From positions 18,877 to 82,876 of the forward strand of contig JAIVJS010000012.1 in the NCBI GenBank assembly GCA_020199905.1: a stretch of 64,000 nt of DNA, given 5' to 3'. The position numbers were made by a program, and so were the translations under genes. Under the pieces are notes generated by a model. It saw nothing but the letters and a program-made list of their open reading frames with translations, made no database searches and was not told the DNA's origin. The stretch comes from Acidobacteriota bacterium. Lineage in GTDB: Bacteria; Acidobacteriota; Thermoanaerobaculia; UBA5066; Gp7-AA6. Below, piece after piece: positions 26,049-35,181 of the stretch (its first letter is position 1; every line of letters starts with the position of its first letter).

Positions 26049-27983
26049 TTACTTCAACAAATTCTCCTGCATGAACTCGACGGCCGCGTAGAACTGAAAG
26101 TCCTGGTTGCGCTTCTTGGCGAACCCGTGGCCTTCGTCCTTCGCCATGAGGAACCAGACCGGAGCGCCGTTTCTCCGGACCGTGGCGACCATCTGCTCCG
26201 ACTCGTTGCGCGGCACGCGCGGGTCGTTCGCGCCCTGGACGACGAACAGGGGCTTCGTGATCTTCGACGCCGAGGTGAGCGGAGAGATCTTCTGCAGAAA
26301 CTCCCTCATCTTCGGATCGCGTTCGTCTCCATACTCGACGCGCCGCAGGTCGCGTCGGTACGCCTCGGTCTTCTCGAGAAAGGTGACGAAGTTGGAGATC
26401 CCGACCACGTCGAGCGAGCAGCGGATCCGGTCGTTGTAGGCGACCGCCGAGGCGAGCGTCATGAAGCCGCCGTAGCTGCCGCCCGTCACCATGACCCTGT
26501 CGGCGTCGAGGTCCGGCCGCGTGCGGATCCAGTCGAGCAGCGCCCCGATGTCCTTGACGGAGTCTTCGCGGAGCATGCCGTTGTCGAGCTTGGAAAACGT
26601 CTTTCCGAAGCCCGTCGAGCCGCGAACGTTCGGAAAGATCATCGCGAGGCCGAGCTCGTTCATGAAGTAGTTGTTCCGGCCGAGATACTGGGGGCGCGAT
26701 TGTCCTTCGGGGCCCCCGTGAATGTTGATGATCACCGGCCGCTTTCCGGGAAATCGGGCCCCCGGCTTGTAGAGAAAGCCCGAGATCGGCTTTCCGTCGA
26801 AGCTCTTCCACCGCACGAGCTCCGGCTCGCTGAAGCTCTCGGGATTCGATCCGCCCGTCTCGCTCTCCGTCCAGCGATCGAGCTTTCCCGAGGCCGCATC
26901 GAAGGAGTAGACGTCCGACGGCGAGCGCGCGCTCGAGAAGCTGAATCCGAGATCACGGCCGTTCTCGTGCCACTGGAGCGACCCGATCGTCCCGAGGGGC
27001 AGGCCGGGAACCCGGAGCTCCTTTCCCGAATCGACTTCCAGGATCCGGATGACGCTGGAGCCGTCCTCGTCGGTCACGTAGGCGATTCGTTTTCCGTCGT
27101 GGGTCACGTCGAAGTCCTCGACGTCCCACGGGATCTTTCCCGTGAGCACGGTCTGCCGGCCGGACGCGAGGTCGAGCCGGACGAGACGCTGGAACTCGGC
27201 GTCCTTGTCCGTCGTCGTGTAAAGGGCGTTTCCGGCCGGTACGAACTTGCCCGATCCGTAGGACACCTTCTCTCCCGGACCCTTGGGCGTCACGAGCGTC
27301 TTGACGCCGGTCACGGCGTCGACGAGCCAGAGGTAGGACTCGTTGACGGAGATCCCTTCGACCACCAGCAGCTTCTTCCCGTCCGTCGACCAGTCGACAG
27401 CCTGCCAGCCCCCGCCGGAGAGCTCCGCGAGGCGCCGGTCGGTCTTCGGGTCGGAAGGATCCTGGACGTAGAGGTCGGTGTCCCGGCCGTTGCGCCGGGT
27501 CGAGCTGTACGCGATCCACTTTCCGTCGTGAGACCAGACGGCGCCGCTGTTGCGCGATTTCCCGTCCGTCAGAAGGGTCACGGCGCCCGTCGCGAGATCG
27601 TCGCGGTAGAGCTGAAAGAACTCTCCGCCACCGACGTCTTTCGAGAAGATGAAGGACTGGCCGCGCGCGGGCTGGAAGGCGGCTCCTCCGACGCGATCCG
27701 GGAAAAAGGTGAGCTGCCGGCGCGCTCCGCCCGGCATTTTTACGAGATGGACCTGGGCCGTGTCGGCGAAGCGGGTCGTGATCAGCATCTCCCGGCGCGT
27801 CGGATGCCAGCTCGCGAACCCGGCGGCGCGGCTCTCGGTGTAAGGCCGGACCGCTTCGGCGATCGCCGCCGGAACGGGCGGGATCCCTTCGACGACGAGG
27901 TTTTCATTGGGGACGATCGAGCCCGACTGGGCGGAGACGACCGAGGCGGAGAGGACGGCGGCAAATCCCAGGGCAAATTTCAT
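26049..27983 (-). CDS. Secreted S9-family serine peptidase (acylaminoacyl/prolyl oligopeptidase type)
   Basis: A 644-residue exported peptidase. A signal peptide ends VVSAQ, followed by a WD40-like/TolB beta-propeller (about 50-370) and an alpha/beta-hydrolase domain. The catalytic triad is S503 in GGSYGG, D587 in QGANDPRV and H619 in DEGHGF, with the oxyanion region INIHGGPEG. Propeller-capped S9 enzymes cleave short peptides or acylated N-termini; the substrate is unknown. It is monocistronic; its stop lies in a gap carrying period-7 arrays. Confidence 0.95.
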   Translation of the reverse strand: MKFALGFAAVLSASVVSAQSGSIVPNENLVVEGIPPVPAAIAEAVRPYTESRAAGFASWHPTRREMLITTRFADTAQVHLVKMPGGARRQLTFFPDRVGGAAFQPARGQSFIFSKDVGGGEFFQLYRDDLATGAVTLLTDGKSRNSGAVWSHDGKWIAYSSTRRNGRDTDLYVQDPSDPKTDRRLAELSGGGWQAVDWSTDGKKLLVVEGISVNESYLWLVDAVTGVKTLVTPKGPGEKVSYGSGKFVPAGNALYTTTDKDAEFQRLVRLDLASGRQTVLTGKIPWDVEDFDVTHDGKRIAYVTDEDGSSVIRILEVDSGKELRVPGLPLGTIGSLQWHENGRDLGFSFSSARSPSDVYSFDAASGKLDRWTESETGGSNPESFSEPELVRWKSFDGKPISGFLYKPGARFPGKRPVIINIHGGPEGQSRPQYLGRNNYFMNELGLAMIFPNVRGSTGFGKTFSKLDNGMLREDSVKDIGALLDWIRTRPDLDADRVMVTGGSYGGFMTLASAVAYNDRIRCSLDVVGISNFVTFLEKTEAYRRDLRRVEYGDERDPKMREFLQKISPLTSASKITKPLFVVQGANDPRVPRNESEQMVATVRRNGAPVWFLMAKDEGHGFAKKRNQDFQFYAAVEFMQENLLK

Positions 27984-28017
27984 GCGAGTCCCTTCGTTTT
28001 TGGAGCGAGTGTATAAG

Positions 28018-28110
28018 TTTCCGGCTCGCCTCCCGAGTGTGTATGTCCCGGCTCGCGTTTCGCCCGTGTCGTCTCAAAGCCACACTCAGGACGCGAGCCG
28101 GCACGCTCCT
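28018..28110. repeat. Dispersed repeat, copy B
   Basis: Inverse-orientation counterpart of 21408-21478, with an extra internal CGAGCCGG-containing block of about 30 bp. It fills the upstream region of the S9 gene. The following stretch to 28300 (GGGTGAGGGG..., CCGGGGCCCGGGGAGC) has no gene that I can support and resembles the flank of copy A. Confidence 0.75.
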
Positions 28111-28301
28111 CCCCTGTCTACGCGCGACAGCCGGAGAAAGGAAGGGTGAGGGGGGCAGGCGCAACAGTCCTGCTCTGATCGACGGAGAAACTGCCCCTCA
28201 CACCGACCCTCTTCCGGGGCCCGGGGAGCGGGGGCCCTACAGAAGGGCGCGGCGAGGATGGCTCGTGAGCCTTGCAGGGCGTAAAATCGCTCAGCCCTAT
28301 C

Positions 28302-28950
28302 ATGCGATTGCACATTTTCCGGGCAGGCGCGCCGCGCCTGCGCCCTCTGGCACTGCGCGCCGCGGCGTTCGCGACGCTGCTGCTGCCTTCGTATGCGCTC
28401 CTGGCGTACGTCCTGCTGCCGGCGGCCTGGCGGCGTCCGGCGACGCGGCTCCTGCAGCCGCCGGCCGAGCGCGTTACCTTCACCCGGGAGGGCATCCCCT
28501 CCGACCCTCTCAACGTCGCGCTGATCGGCAGCCGGGCGGCGGTCATCGAAGGCATGCGATGCGCCGGGTGGAAGCTGGCCGATCCCATCTCGTTTCGCTC
28601 GGGGCTTCGGGACGCGCACAGCGTTCTCTTCGACCGGCCGTACGAGACCGCGCCGGTGAGCACGCAATACCTGTGGAACCGGCCGCAGGATCTCGCGTTC
28701 GAGAAGACCGTCGGTGGAAGCCCACGCCGGCGCCACCACGCGAGATTCTGGGCGACGGCGGAACCGCCGGATCCCTCGAAGACGCTCTGGATCGGCGCGG
28801 CGACGTATGACCTGAACGTCGGCGTCAGTTACCGGACTGGCGAAGTCATGCACCACATCGACGAGGACGTCGACGCCGAACGGGCCCGACGATTACCGGA
28901 CCGACGGCGCCATCCTGATCGGCACCCTCGGGGCGGCGCCGGCGCGCTGA
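28302..28950 (+). pseudogene. LssY C-terminal-domain membrane protein, frameshifted
   Basis: The first frame, from the ATG at 28302, has an N-terminal helix (ALRAAAFATLLLPSYALLAY) and then the LssY_C pattern: GMRCAGWKLADP, APVSTQYLWNRPQDLAFEK, RRRHHARFWA, LWIGAATYDL and HHIDEDVDAER. Right after DAER the frame changes. The other frame continues PDDYRTDGAILIGTLG and stops at 28948-28950, matching the family's DxYxTDG ending. About 40-50 residues expected between these points are missing, so a small deletion appears to have caused the shift. The unshifted frame runs to 29015 and overlaps the convergent gene at 28967. LssY domains are often fused to PAP2 phosphatases; here only this part is present. 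Confidence 0.65.
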
Positions 28951-28966
28951 GGGTCTGCCGCCGCGA

Positions 28967-29506
28967 TCAGTCCGTGTCGTCCACGGGGGACCGCAGAAGG
29001 TCGGAGAGATCGTAGGACCCGCTCGCGAACTGGAGGGTGAGCTGCCCCGGCTCGAAGAGCGTCCGCTCCAGGGAGAGGTCTATGCCGGGCGGCATCCAAT
29101 CGTTCAGGTTGACGACCATGATGCGGTCTTCCGGATAAAAAGTCAGCAGTCCCGGCGGGGCTTTCTGCACCACGTAATGCAGGAGCTGATCGGGAATCGG
29201 GATGAAGGAGAGCGCCTGGACCTTGTCGAGCACGAAGGCGAGGAATCCATCCTTCAGTCGCAGTTGCGACAGGGTCGCCTTGGCGGACAGCGGAACCCCG
29301 AACCGGTGAACGACGACGGTCGCCGCGAGCTCGCCCGAAGTCACCGCGATCCGGAGATCCTTCAGATCCGGGATGCGGTCGACGAGCCTCTCGACGAAAG
29401 CGTTCAAAGTTCGCTCATCGAAGATCAGGGAAAGGCCGCTCCAGCGGACCCGTCCCTGCTCGATGGCGGCCGGCGGGAGAATCTCCGCCGTAGCCTCGTT
29501 TTCCAT
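28967..29506 (-). CDS. Hypothetical beta-rich protein
   Basis: A 179-residue protein without a signal peptide that I cannot assign. Its composition suggests a lipid-binding or TULIP-like beta sandwich, comparable to DUF2993/LmeA proteins: amphipathic strands (GELAATVVVHRFGVPLSAKA, LRLKDGFLAFVLDKVQ) and a hydrophobic turn (ALSFIPIPDQLLHYVV) followed by DRIMVVNLNDWMPPGID. It has no Cys. It is convergent with the broken LssY-type gene. Its start region adjoins a period-7 array on the upstream side. Confidence 0.65.
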   Translation of the reverse strand: MENEATAEILPPAAIEQGRVRWSGLSLIFDERTLNAFVERLVDRIPDLKDLRIAVTSGELAATVVVHRFGVPLSAKATLSQLRLKDGFLAFVLDKVQALSFIPIPDQLLHYVVQKAPPGLLTFYPEDRIMVVNLNDWMPPGIDLSLERTLFEPGQLTLQFASGSYDLSDLLRSPVDDTD

Positions 29507-29537
29507 CTCGAATCATTGTAACGCCCGGGAAGAAAGG

Positions 29538-29625
29538 TAAGAGTTGAGAGTTCAGCGCTGAGAGCAAAAGCCCGCTAAAAGTCGTCTTTTGAGTCTCAAC
29601 TCTCGACTCTCGACTCTCAACTTCC
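29538..29625. repeat. Facing period-7 arrays (GAGAGTT and AACTCTC units)
   Basis: GAGTTGAGAGTTCAGCGCTG-type units at 29541-29565 face AACTCTC/GACTCTC units at 29596-29621, forming a potential hairpin. The UbiA-family stop codon lies at its edge. Confidence 0.85.
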
Positions 29626-30620
29626 TAGAACAGATACGCCAGCGCGAACCCCACCTGCGCGGCCATCATCAGCAGGTACATGTGGGTCCACGCCGGATGG
29701 TTTTCCGAGCGCGCCAGCTCGTCGGGGTCCCGGAGGAGGAGGTGCGCGGCCCAGGCCCCCCACGCCGCCAGGCCGATTCCGAGCGCGGTCAGGAGGGCGC
29801 GGTTCCCCGTCAGCAGCGCGGCCGTCCCGTGAGGGCCCGGCATCCACGCGAACAGAGGAATCAGGAGCCAGGGCAGCACGAAGAACGGGGCGATGATGCG
29901 CGCCGCGCGCCGGACGCCGAAGCGGATCGGGAGCGTGATGCACCCGTGCGCCCGGTCCCCGTCCATGTCCGAGAAGTCCTTCGTCGACATCGCTCCGAGA
30001 AGGAAAAGAGCGAAGGTCCCCCCGATCGCCCACGCTTCGAGCGCCGCGACGCTCGCCACGAACGCCCACCCGGCGACCTTGAGCAGACCCCCCCTCGGAA
30101 TCGCGATCGTCAGGTTCGCGGCGAGCCAGTGCCGCTTGGTCCGCCCCAGGACGGGGAACGAGTAGGCGAGCGTTGCGAGCGCGCCGACGCAATAGATGAA
30201 GAAGGCGGCGTGCAGCGGGGCGGGCGCGAGAAAACGCTCGGAGAGCCGGCTGTAGGGATAGGGCACCACGATCCAGGTCGGAAGAATTGCCAGGGCGTAA
30301 AGCGCTCCCGCGGCCTGCCAGGCGCGGCGAATGGAAATCTCCCCCGTCACGAGCGGCCTCCCGGGCTTGTTGCGTCGGTCGATCTCGAGGTCGGCGATCT
30401 GATTCACGATGTTCGAGGCCGCGTTCATCGCCGACGCGCAGAGAGAGCCGATCGCCACGGTCAGCACGACCGCCCACGTGACGCGCCTCGCGGGATCGGG
30501 ATTGTGGACGGATCCGAACGCGCAGACCGCCCCCGAAACGATCCCGAGCAGCGGCGGCAGGAGGGTGAACGGCCGCGCGAGCCGGAGATACCGCTTCAAA
30601 AGTCCGCCTTGTCCGGGCAC
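29625..30620 (-). CDS. UbiA-family prenyltransferase
   Basis: A 331-residue membrane enzyme with about eight or nine helices. The two Asp-rich motifs that bind the prenyl diphosphate through Mg2+ are NQIADLEIDRRNKPGRPL (first) and KDFSDMDGDRAHG (second). The family attaches isoprenoid chains to aromatic or polar acceptors (menaquinone, chlorophyll, haem O, archaeal-type lipids). The acceptor cannot be read from the sequence. It is 55 bp downstream of a fused kinase that could supply its prenyl diphosphate, and both are flanked by period-7 arrays. Confidence 0.9.
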   Translation of the reverse strand: MPGQGGLLKRYLRLARPFTLLPPLLGIVSGAVCAFGSVHNPDPARRVTWAVVLTVAIGSLCASAMNAASNIVNQIADLEIDRRNKPGRPLVTGEISIRRAWQAAGALYALAILPTWIVVPYPYSRLSERFLAPAPLHAAFFIYCVGALATLAYSFPVLGRTKRHWLAANLTIAIPRGGLLKVAGWAFVASVAALEAWAIGGTFALFLLGAMSTKDFSDMDGDRAHGCITLPIRFGVRRAARIIAPFFVLPWLLIPLFAWMPGPHGTAALLTGNRALLTALGIGLAAWGAWAAHLLLRDPDELARSENHPAWTHMYLLMMAAQVGFALAYLF

Positions 30621-30640
30621 CAGCGCACCGGCGGCCGGAC

Positions 30641-30689
30641 CTTCGACTCGGAACTCTCGAGTCCCAACTCTCGACTCAACTCAGCTCAA
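30641..30689. repeat. Period-7 array (GACTCTC/AACTCTC-type units)
   Basis: Degenerate units CTTCGACTCGGAACTCTCGA and CCAACTCTCGACTCAACTC, similar in sequence and orientation to 29596-29621. The stop of the fused kinase gene lies within it. Confidence 0.75.
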
Positions 30690-32040
30690 ACGGAAGATAG
30701 ATCCGTCCCTTCGCGATCGACATCGCGATCTCCGCCGCGACGGCCGCGCCGGCAAACGTGTTCAGCGCGTTGGCAAACTCGTGGTCCGGACGAAACCCGC
30801 GGCGGGCCCCGAGATCCGACAGCAGGCTCTCGCACACCGAGCCGGCGACGCCCGCCGCGCCGACGACCCACACGAGACACAGCGGGATGAGGCCCGCCGC
30901 GTATCCAACCGCTCCCATCGCGAGAGCGCCCGCCGCGCCGGCGAGCGTGCCGGGCCAGGAGATCGCGCCGGGGGTTCCGGGCGGGACGCGCCGCGCCGTC
31001 AGCAGCGACATCGGATCGCGTCCCGCCAGGCTGCCGACCTCCGTTCCGAGCGTGTCCGCGAGAGCGGCCGCAAACGCCGCGGTCAACGCCGCGAACACGG
31101 CGTCCGGAAGGAAAGGCCGGCGGCCCGACGCGACGAGGAGAATCGCCACCGCCACCCCGCAGTTGGCGACGACGTGGCGCGCCCCCCGGCGGCCGCCCCC
31201 GGCCTGGGCCGTTCCGCGCGCGGACTTCGCCGCCCAGCCGAGCTTCGTCGCCGCGGTCCCCAGCGCGAAGAACGCCCAGAGGAGCTCGTACGCGCCCCAG
31301 CCTCCTATCGCGAGAAGGAGGGTCCCGACGACGAAACCCGCGGCGGCGCCGGAAAGGGAAACGAGCTTCCATCGCGCCATCACGAAGGCGAGGCCGGCGT
31401 TCAACGCCACGGCGACGAAGAGGTGGTTCGCAAAACCGGGGTAATGGATCAACAGGCTCCAGGCGCCGGGGCCGGCGGCGAGCGAGCCCCACAGGACGAG
31501 GGACGCGGGAAGAGGCGCCACCGCGTTGTCTTCGATCCCGGTGCGAAGGGATTCCACGAACGCGAACGCGCCGGCGGCGGCCAGAACGGGACCCGTCGCC
31601 TGGGCCGCGGGCGCCCGGGAAACGAAGTGGAACAGGAAGAGCCCCGCCGCCAGTGACACGACGAAGTTCGCCAGGAGACCCGCCCACGTCTTTTCCCGGT
31701 TCCAGGGAAGCCGTGGCCCGCCGAGAGCACGGCCGGCGAGAGCGGCGGCGGGATCGCCGAACGCCAGCATTCCCCAGACCGACGCCGCGATCTCGAGGCG
31801 ATGGCGGTACAGCAGCACGAGCGCGAGGACTACGGCCGCGTAGGCGACGATGCCCGGGTCGCGCGCCCGCGAGGGGTCGCGGTAGATGGCGCGGCCGATC
31901 CTCGGCATCCCGAATAAGTTGAAGAGGAGCGCGGCGGCGCCGAGGAGAGCCGCTCCGCGCCAGTCGAGGACCGCCAGGAGGAGCGCAAAAAGCCCCATGG
32001 CGGCGTGGACCGCCTTTCGTCTGCCGTCGTTCGAGATCAA
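30676..32040 (-). CDS. Fused VTE5-like prenol kinase and VTE6-like (DUF92) prenyl-phosphate kinase
   Basis: A 454-residue polytopic membrane protein with two domains. Residues 1-195 resemble the dolichol/phytol kinase family (RRKAVHAAMGL start; MLAFGDPAAALAGRALGG and LPWNREKTWAGLLANF motifs). Residues about 200-454 resemble DUF92/VTE6 (AFAAALADTLGTEVGSLAGRDPM, PGTPGAISWPGTLAG, CESLLSDLGARRG). In plants VTE5 and VTE6 are separate enzymes that phosphorylate phytol to phytyl phosphate and then phytyl diphosphate. A fusion would carry out both steps. The UbiA-type gene downstream is a natural consumer of the product. The substrate in this organism is an inference. Confidence 0.8.
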   Translation of the reverse strand: MISNDGRRKAVHAAMGLFALLLAVLDWRGAALLGAAALLFNLFGMPRIGRAIYRDPSRARDPGIVAYAAVVLALVLLYRHRLEIAASVWGMLAFGDPAAALAGRALGGPRLPWNREKTWAGLLANFVVSLAAGLFLFHFVSRAPAAQATGPVLAAAGAFAFVESLRTGIEDNAVAPLPASLVLWGSLAAGPGAWSLLIHYPGFANHLFVAVALNAGLAFVMARWKLVSLSGAAAGFVVGTLLLAIGGWGAYELLWAFFALGTAATKLGWAAKSARGTAQAGGGRRGARHVVANCGVAVAILLVASGRRPFLPDAVFAALTAAFAAALADTLGTEVGSLAGRDPMSLLTARRVPPGTPGAISWPGTLAGAAGALAMGAVGYAAGLIPLCLVWVVGAAGVAGSVCESLLSDLGARRGFRPDHEFANALNTFAGAAVAAEIAMSIAKGRIYLPFELS

Positions 32041-32044
32041 TCCC

Positions 32045-32971
32045 TCAGGCCTCCGGCCGCGCGCGCGCCGCGAGGTACTCGGCGAGCGCGTCGCGCCAGG
32101 GTCGAATCGGCTTTCCCGTCTTCGCCTCGTACCGACCCGTATCGAGTACGGAGTAGGCCGGCCGGACCGCGGGCCTCGCGAGCGTCGCCGAGTCGATCGG
32201 CCGCACGGGGATCTCTGCGCGGCCGGCGAGGGCGACGATCGCCTCGGCGAACTCGAGCCAGCTCGCCTCGCCGCGGTTGGCGAAGTGGTACACGCCCGAA
32301 CCGCGGGTGAGAATCAGCGCCACGATCGCCTCCGCGAGGTCCGGCGTTGCGGTGGGGCGCCCCCTCTGATCGTGGACGACCGAGAGCTGCGCGCGCCCCG
32401 ACTCGACCTGCCGCAGGATCGCCTCGACGAAGTTCCAGCCCGAGCGGCCGAACAGCCACGAGCTGCGCACGACCAGCCCGTCCGGCGCTCGCAGCGCCGC
32501 TTCCTCGCCCTCGCGTTTGGTTCGGCCATACGCCGAAAGCGGAGCGGTTTCGTCCTGCTCCGTATAAGGAGAGCCTTTCGCGCCGTCGAAGACGAAGTCG
32601 GTCGAGACGTGGACGAGCTGGATCGATCGCGCGAGACACTCCTCCGCCAGAATTTCGACGGCCGCGGCATTGACCGCGTGCGCGCGCGGGTCGGTCTCGC
32701 AGTCGTCGACCTTCGTGTACGCGGCGCAATTGACGACGACGTCGGGAACGGCTTCCCGAAAGGCGCGCCCGACGGCGGCGCGGTCGGTGACGTCGAGATC
32801 TTCCCGCGCCCGTGGGACGACCTGGAACCCCGCCCCTGCGAGCGCCGGAACGACGTCGGATCCCAGCATCCCCGCCGCCCCGGTCACGAGCGCCCGGCGG
32901 GGGATGGCCAGCCCGACGTGACCGCGCGGGAGCGATTCCGCCGGAGACGCAGGGCCGGAGGCGGTGCTCAC
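32045..32971 (-). CDS. rfbD: dTDP-4-dehydrorhamnose reductase
   Basis: A 308-residue NAD(P)H-dependent reductase producing dTDP-L-rhamnose for surface polysaccharide. The Rossmann start is RRALVTGAAGMLGSDVV, the catalytic Tyr-Lys pair is in LSAYGRTKREGE, and substrate segments include VHVSTDFVFDG, HDQRGRPTATPDLA and FANRGEASWLEFA. The GTG at 32971, 8 bp after the rfbB stop, is chosen. It leaves about 24 residues before the fold, so the true start may lie further in. Order on the minus strand is rfbA, rfbB, rfbD. No rfbC epimerase is present in the window. Confidence 0.9.
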   Translation of the reverse strand: MSTASGPASPAESLPRGHVGLAIPRRALVTGAAGMLGSDVVPALAGAGFQVVPRAREDLDVTDRAAVGRAFREAVPDVVVNCAAYTKVDDCETDPRAHAVNAAAVEILAEECLARSIQLVHVSTDFVFDGAKGSPYTEQDETAPLSAYGRTKREGEEAALRAPDGLVVRSSWLFGRSGWNFVEAILRQVESGRAQLSVVHDQRGRPTATPDLAEAIVALILTRGSGVYHFANRGEASWLEFAEAIVALAGRAEIPVRPIDSATLARPAVRPAYSVLDTGRYEAKTGKPIRPWRDALAEYLAARARPEA

Positions 32972-32979
32972 AGGAGCCG

Positions 32980-34032
32980 CTAGCGGCGTCCGGCGGGCTC
33001 TTTCGCCGTCGCCGAGGAGGTGGCGAGCCGGTCTCCGTACTGCGTGCGGTAGTACTCCCGATACGCGGCGTCCTTCTCCTTGACGGGCCGCCACCAGTCC
33101 TCGCGGTTCCGGTACCACGCGACCGTTTCGGAGAGGCCGCTCTGAAAGGCCGTGCGGCTCGCGAAGCCGAGCCGCGCGAGCTTCGACGCGTCGAGGGAAT
33201 AACGGCGGTCGTGCCCGGGGCGGTCGTTGACGAAGCGGATCAGGCTCTCCGGCTTCTTCAGCTCGCGCAGGACCTGGCGGGTGATCTCGATGTTTTCCGC
33301 CTCGTTTCCTCCCGCGATGTTGTAGACCTCCCCCGGCTCACCGGCGTCCAGAAGGAAGTCGATCGCGGCCGCGTGATCCCGGACGTAGAGCCAGTCGCGA
33401 ACGTTCCGCCCGTCTCCGTAAAGCGGCAGCGGCTGGTCGTCAATCGCGTTGGTGACGAAAAGCGGAATCAGCTTCTCCGGATACTGGTACGGGCCGTAAT
33501 TGTTGGACGCCCGCGTGATCACGACGGGGACTCCGTACGAGGCCCAGTAGGAATACGCCAGCCGGTCGCCGCCCGCCTTCGAGGCGGAGTAGGGATTCCT
33601 CGGGTTCAGCGGGGATTCCTCCGTGAAGGAGCCCTCCGCGATCGTCCCGTACACCTCGTCCGTCGAGATCTGGATGAACCGCCGGACGCCGCGCTTTCGG
33701 GCTTCCTCGAGCAGGACGAAGACTCCTCGAACGTCCGTCTCGATGAAGGACGCGTCCCCCAGGAGCGAGCGGTCCACGTGCGTCTCGGCGGCGAAGTTCA
33801 CGACGTCCGTGCACCCCTCCATCGCGGTCCGGACGGCCTCCGGATCGGTGATGTCGCCGTGAATGAACTGATAGTTGGGCCGCTGGTCGACGTCCGCGAG
33901 ATTCGCGGGGTTGGCGGCATACGTCAGCTTGTCGAGATTGACGACGCGCACGCCATCGCCGCGCGACTCGAGGATCTGGCGGATGAAGTTCGATCCGATG
34001 AATCCGGATCCGCCCGTCACGAGGAGTTTCAT
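32980..34032 (-). CDS. rfbB: dTDP-glucose 4,6-dehydratase
   Basis: A 350-residue extended short-chain dehydrogenase converting dTDP-glucose to dTDP-4-keto-6-deoxyglucose. The NAD-binding motif is TGGSGFIGSNF; the active site shows ISTDEVYGT (Thr/Asp/Glu catalytic set) and YSASKAGGD (YxxxK); RASNNYGPYQYPEKLIPLF is the usual substrate loop. Length is normal. The start overlaps the rfbA stop by four bases (ATGA), so translation is coupled. Confidence 0.97.
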   Translation of the reverse strand: MKLLVTGGSGFIGSNFIRQILESRGDGVRVVNLDKLTYAANPANLADVDQRPNYQFIHGDITDPEAVRTAMEGCTDVVNFAAETHVDRSLLGDASFIETDVRGVFVLLEEARKRGVRRFIQISTDEVYGTIAEGSFTEESPLNPRNPYSASKAGGDRLAYSYWASYGVPVVITRASNNYGPYQYPEKLIPLFVTNAIDDQPLPLYGDGRNVRDWLYVRDHAAAIDFLLDAGEPGEVYNIAGGNEAENIEITRQVLRELKKPESLIRFVNDRPGHDRRYSLDASKLARLGFASRTAFQSGLSETVAWYRNREDWWRPVKEKDAAYREYYRTQYGDRLATSSATAKEPAGRR

Positions 34033-35093
34033 ACGATTCCGATCTCGGAGTTGTCTCCGATCAGGAAACGGTGCACGCGGGGGCGCTCAGCGCCCGGATG
34101 AATCCGCACGTTTGTGCCGATGAGCGAGTCGGCGATGCGCCCGGGGATGCTGACGACCTGCGAGCCGCGGAGGATGATCGAGTTTTCGATCTCGCACCGG
34201 TCGATCAGGCAGTCCGGCCCGATCGCCGTGTAGGGGCCGACGAACGCGTCGCGGATCTCGGATCCCGCCCCGATGATCGCGGGGCCGCGGACGATGCTGC
34301 GCACGAGCTTCGCCCCCTCTTCCACCACGACCTTGCCCTCGACACGGCAGCCCGAGTCGACGGCGGCGAGGCCGTTTGGCGAAAAGGTGTCGAGAATGAT
34401 CCGGTTGGCCTCGAGCATGTCCTCGATCTTGCCCGTGTCCTTCCACCATCCGGACACGAGGTGCGGATGGACCGTCTTCCCGTGGTCGATGAGCCACTGG
34501 ATGGCGTCCGTGATCTCGAGCTCGTCGCGCGCGCTCGGGCGGATCGCCTTGACCGCCTCCCAGATGGTGTCGTCGAACATGTAGACGCCGACGAGCGCGA
34601 GGTCCGACCGGGGATTCTTCGGCTTCTCGGTCAGCCGGAAGACGCGATCGCCGTCGAGCTCCGCCACCCCGAACTGCTCCGGGTTCGGCACCTTCGCGAG
34701 CAGGATCTGAGAGTTGCAGCCGATGCGCCGGTACTCGTCGACGAGGCTCGAGATCCCGTCGGCGATCAGGTTGTCTCCGAGATACATGACGAACGGAGAG
34801 CCCCGCAAAAATCCCTCGGAGATGAGGACCGCGTGGGCGAGACCGCGCGGAGCGTCCTGTTCGATGTAGGTGATCTTCGCGCCGAACCGGGCGCCGTCGC
34901 CGAGCGCCGCCTGGATTTCCTCCCGGGTGTCTCCCACGACCACGCCGATCTCGCGGATGCCCGCGGCGACGATGGCCTCCACCCCATAGAAGAGGACCGG
35001 CTTGTTCGCGACCGGGACGAGCTGCTTCGCCCGCGTGTACGTCAGCGGGCGCAGACGGGTGCCCCTGCCGCCCGAGAGGATCAGACCTTTCAT
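34029..35093 (-). CDS. rfbA: Glucose-1-phosphate thymidylyltransferase, long form
   Basis: A 354-residue nucleotidyltransferase. The N-terminal signature is LSGGRGTRLRPLTYTRAKQL, with the metal Asp in MYLGDN and a sugar-binding segment GWWKDTG. The extra C-terminal part, from about residue 245, is a left-handed beta-helix of hexapeptide-like repeats (VEGKVVVEEGAKLVRSIVRG, AIIGAGSEIRDAFVGPYTAI), as in long RmlA-type or GlmU-like enzymes. It makes dTDP-glucose for the next two genes. It is the first gene of the rhamnose cluster. Confidence 0.9.
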   Translation of the reverse strand: MKGLILSGGRGTRLRPLTYTRAKQLVPVANKPVLFYGVEAIVAAGIREIGVVVGDTREEIQAALGDGARFGAKITYIEQDAPRGLAHAVLISEGFLRGSPFVMYLGDNLIADGISSLVDEYRRIGCNSQILLAKVPNPEQFGVAELDGDRVFRLTEKPKNPRSDLALVGVYMFDDTIWEAVKAIRPSARDELEITDAIQWLIDHGKTVHPHLVSGWWKDTGKIEDMLEANRIILDTFSPNGLAAVDSGCRVEGKVVVEEGAKLVRSIVRGPAIIGAGSEIRDAFVGPYTAIGPDCLIDRCEIENSIILRGSQVVSIPGRIADSLIGTNVRIHPGAERPRVHRFLIGDNSEIGIV

Positions 35094-35181
35094 TCGCGAG
35101 GGATCATAACCGGGCGGGAGGCGGGAGGCGGCGGCGGCGCCGAAAACGAGTGTCCCTGACCGTGCGGCGCCCGGCGCCTTC

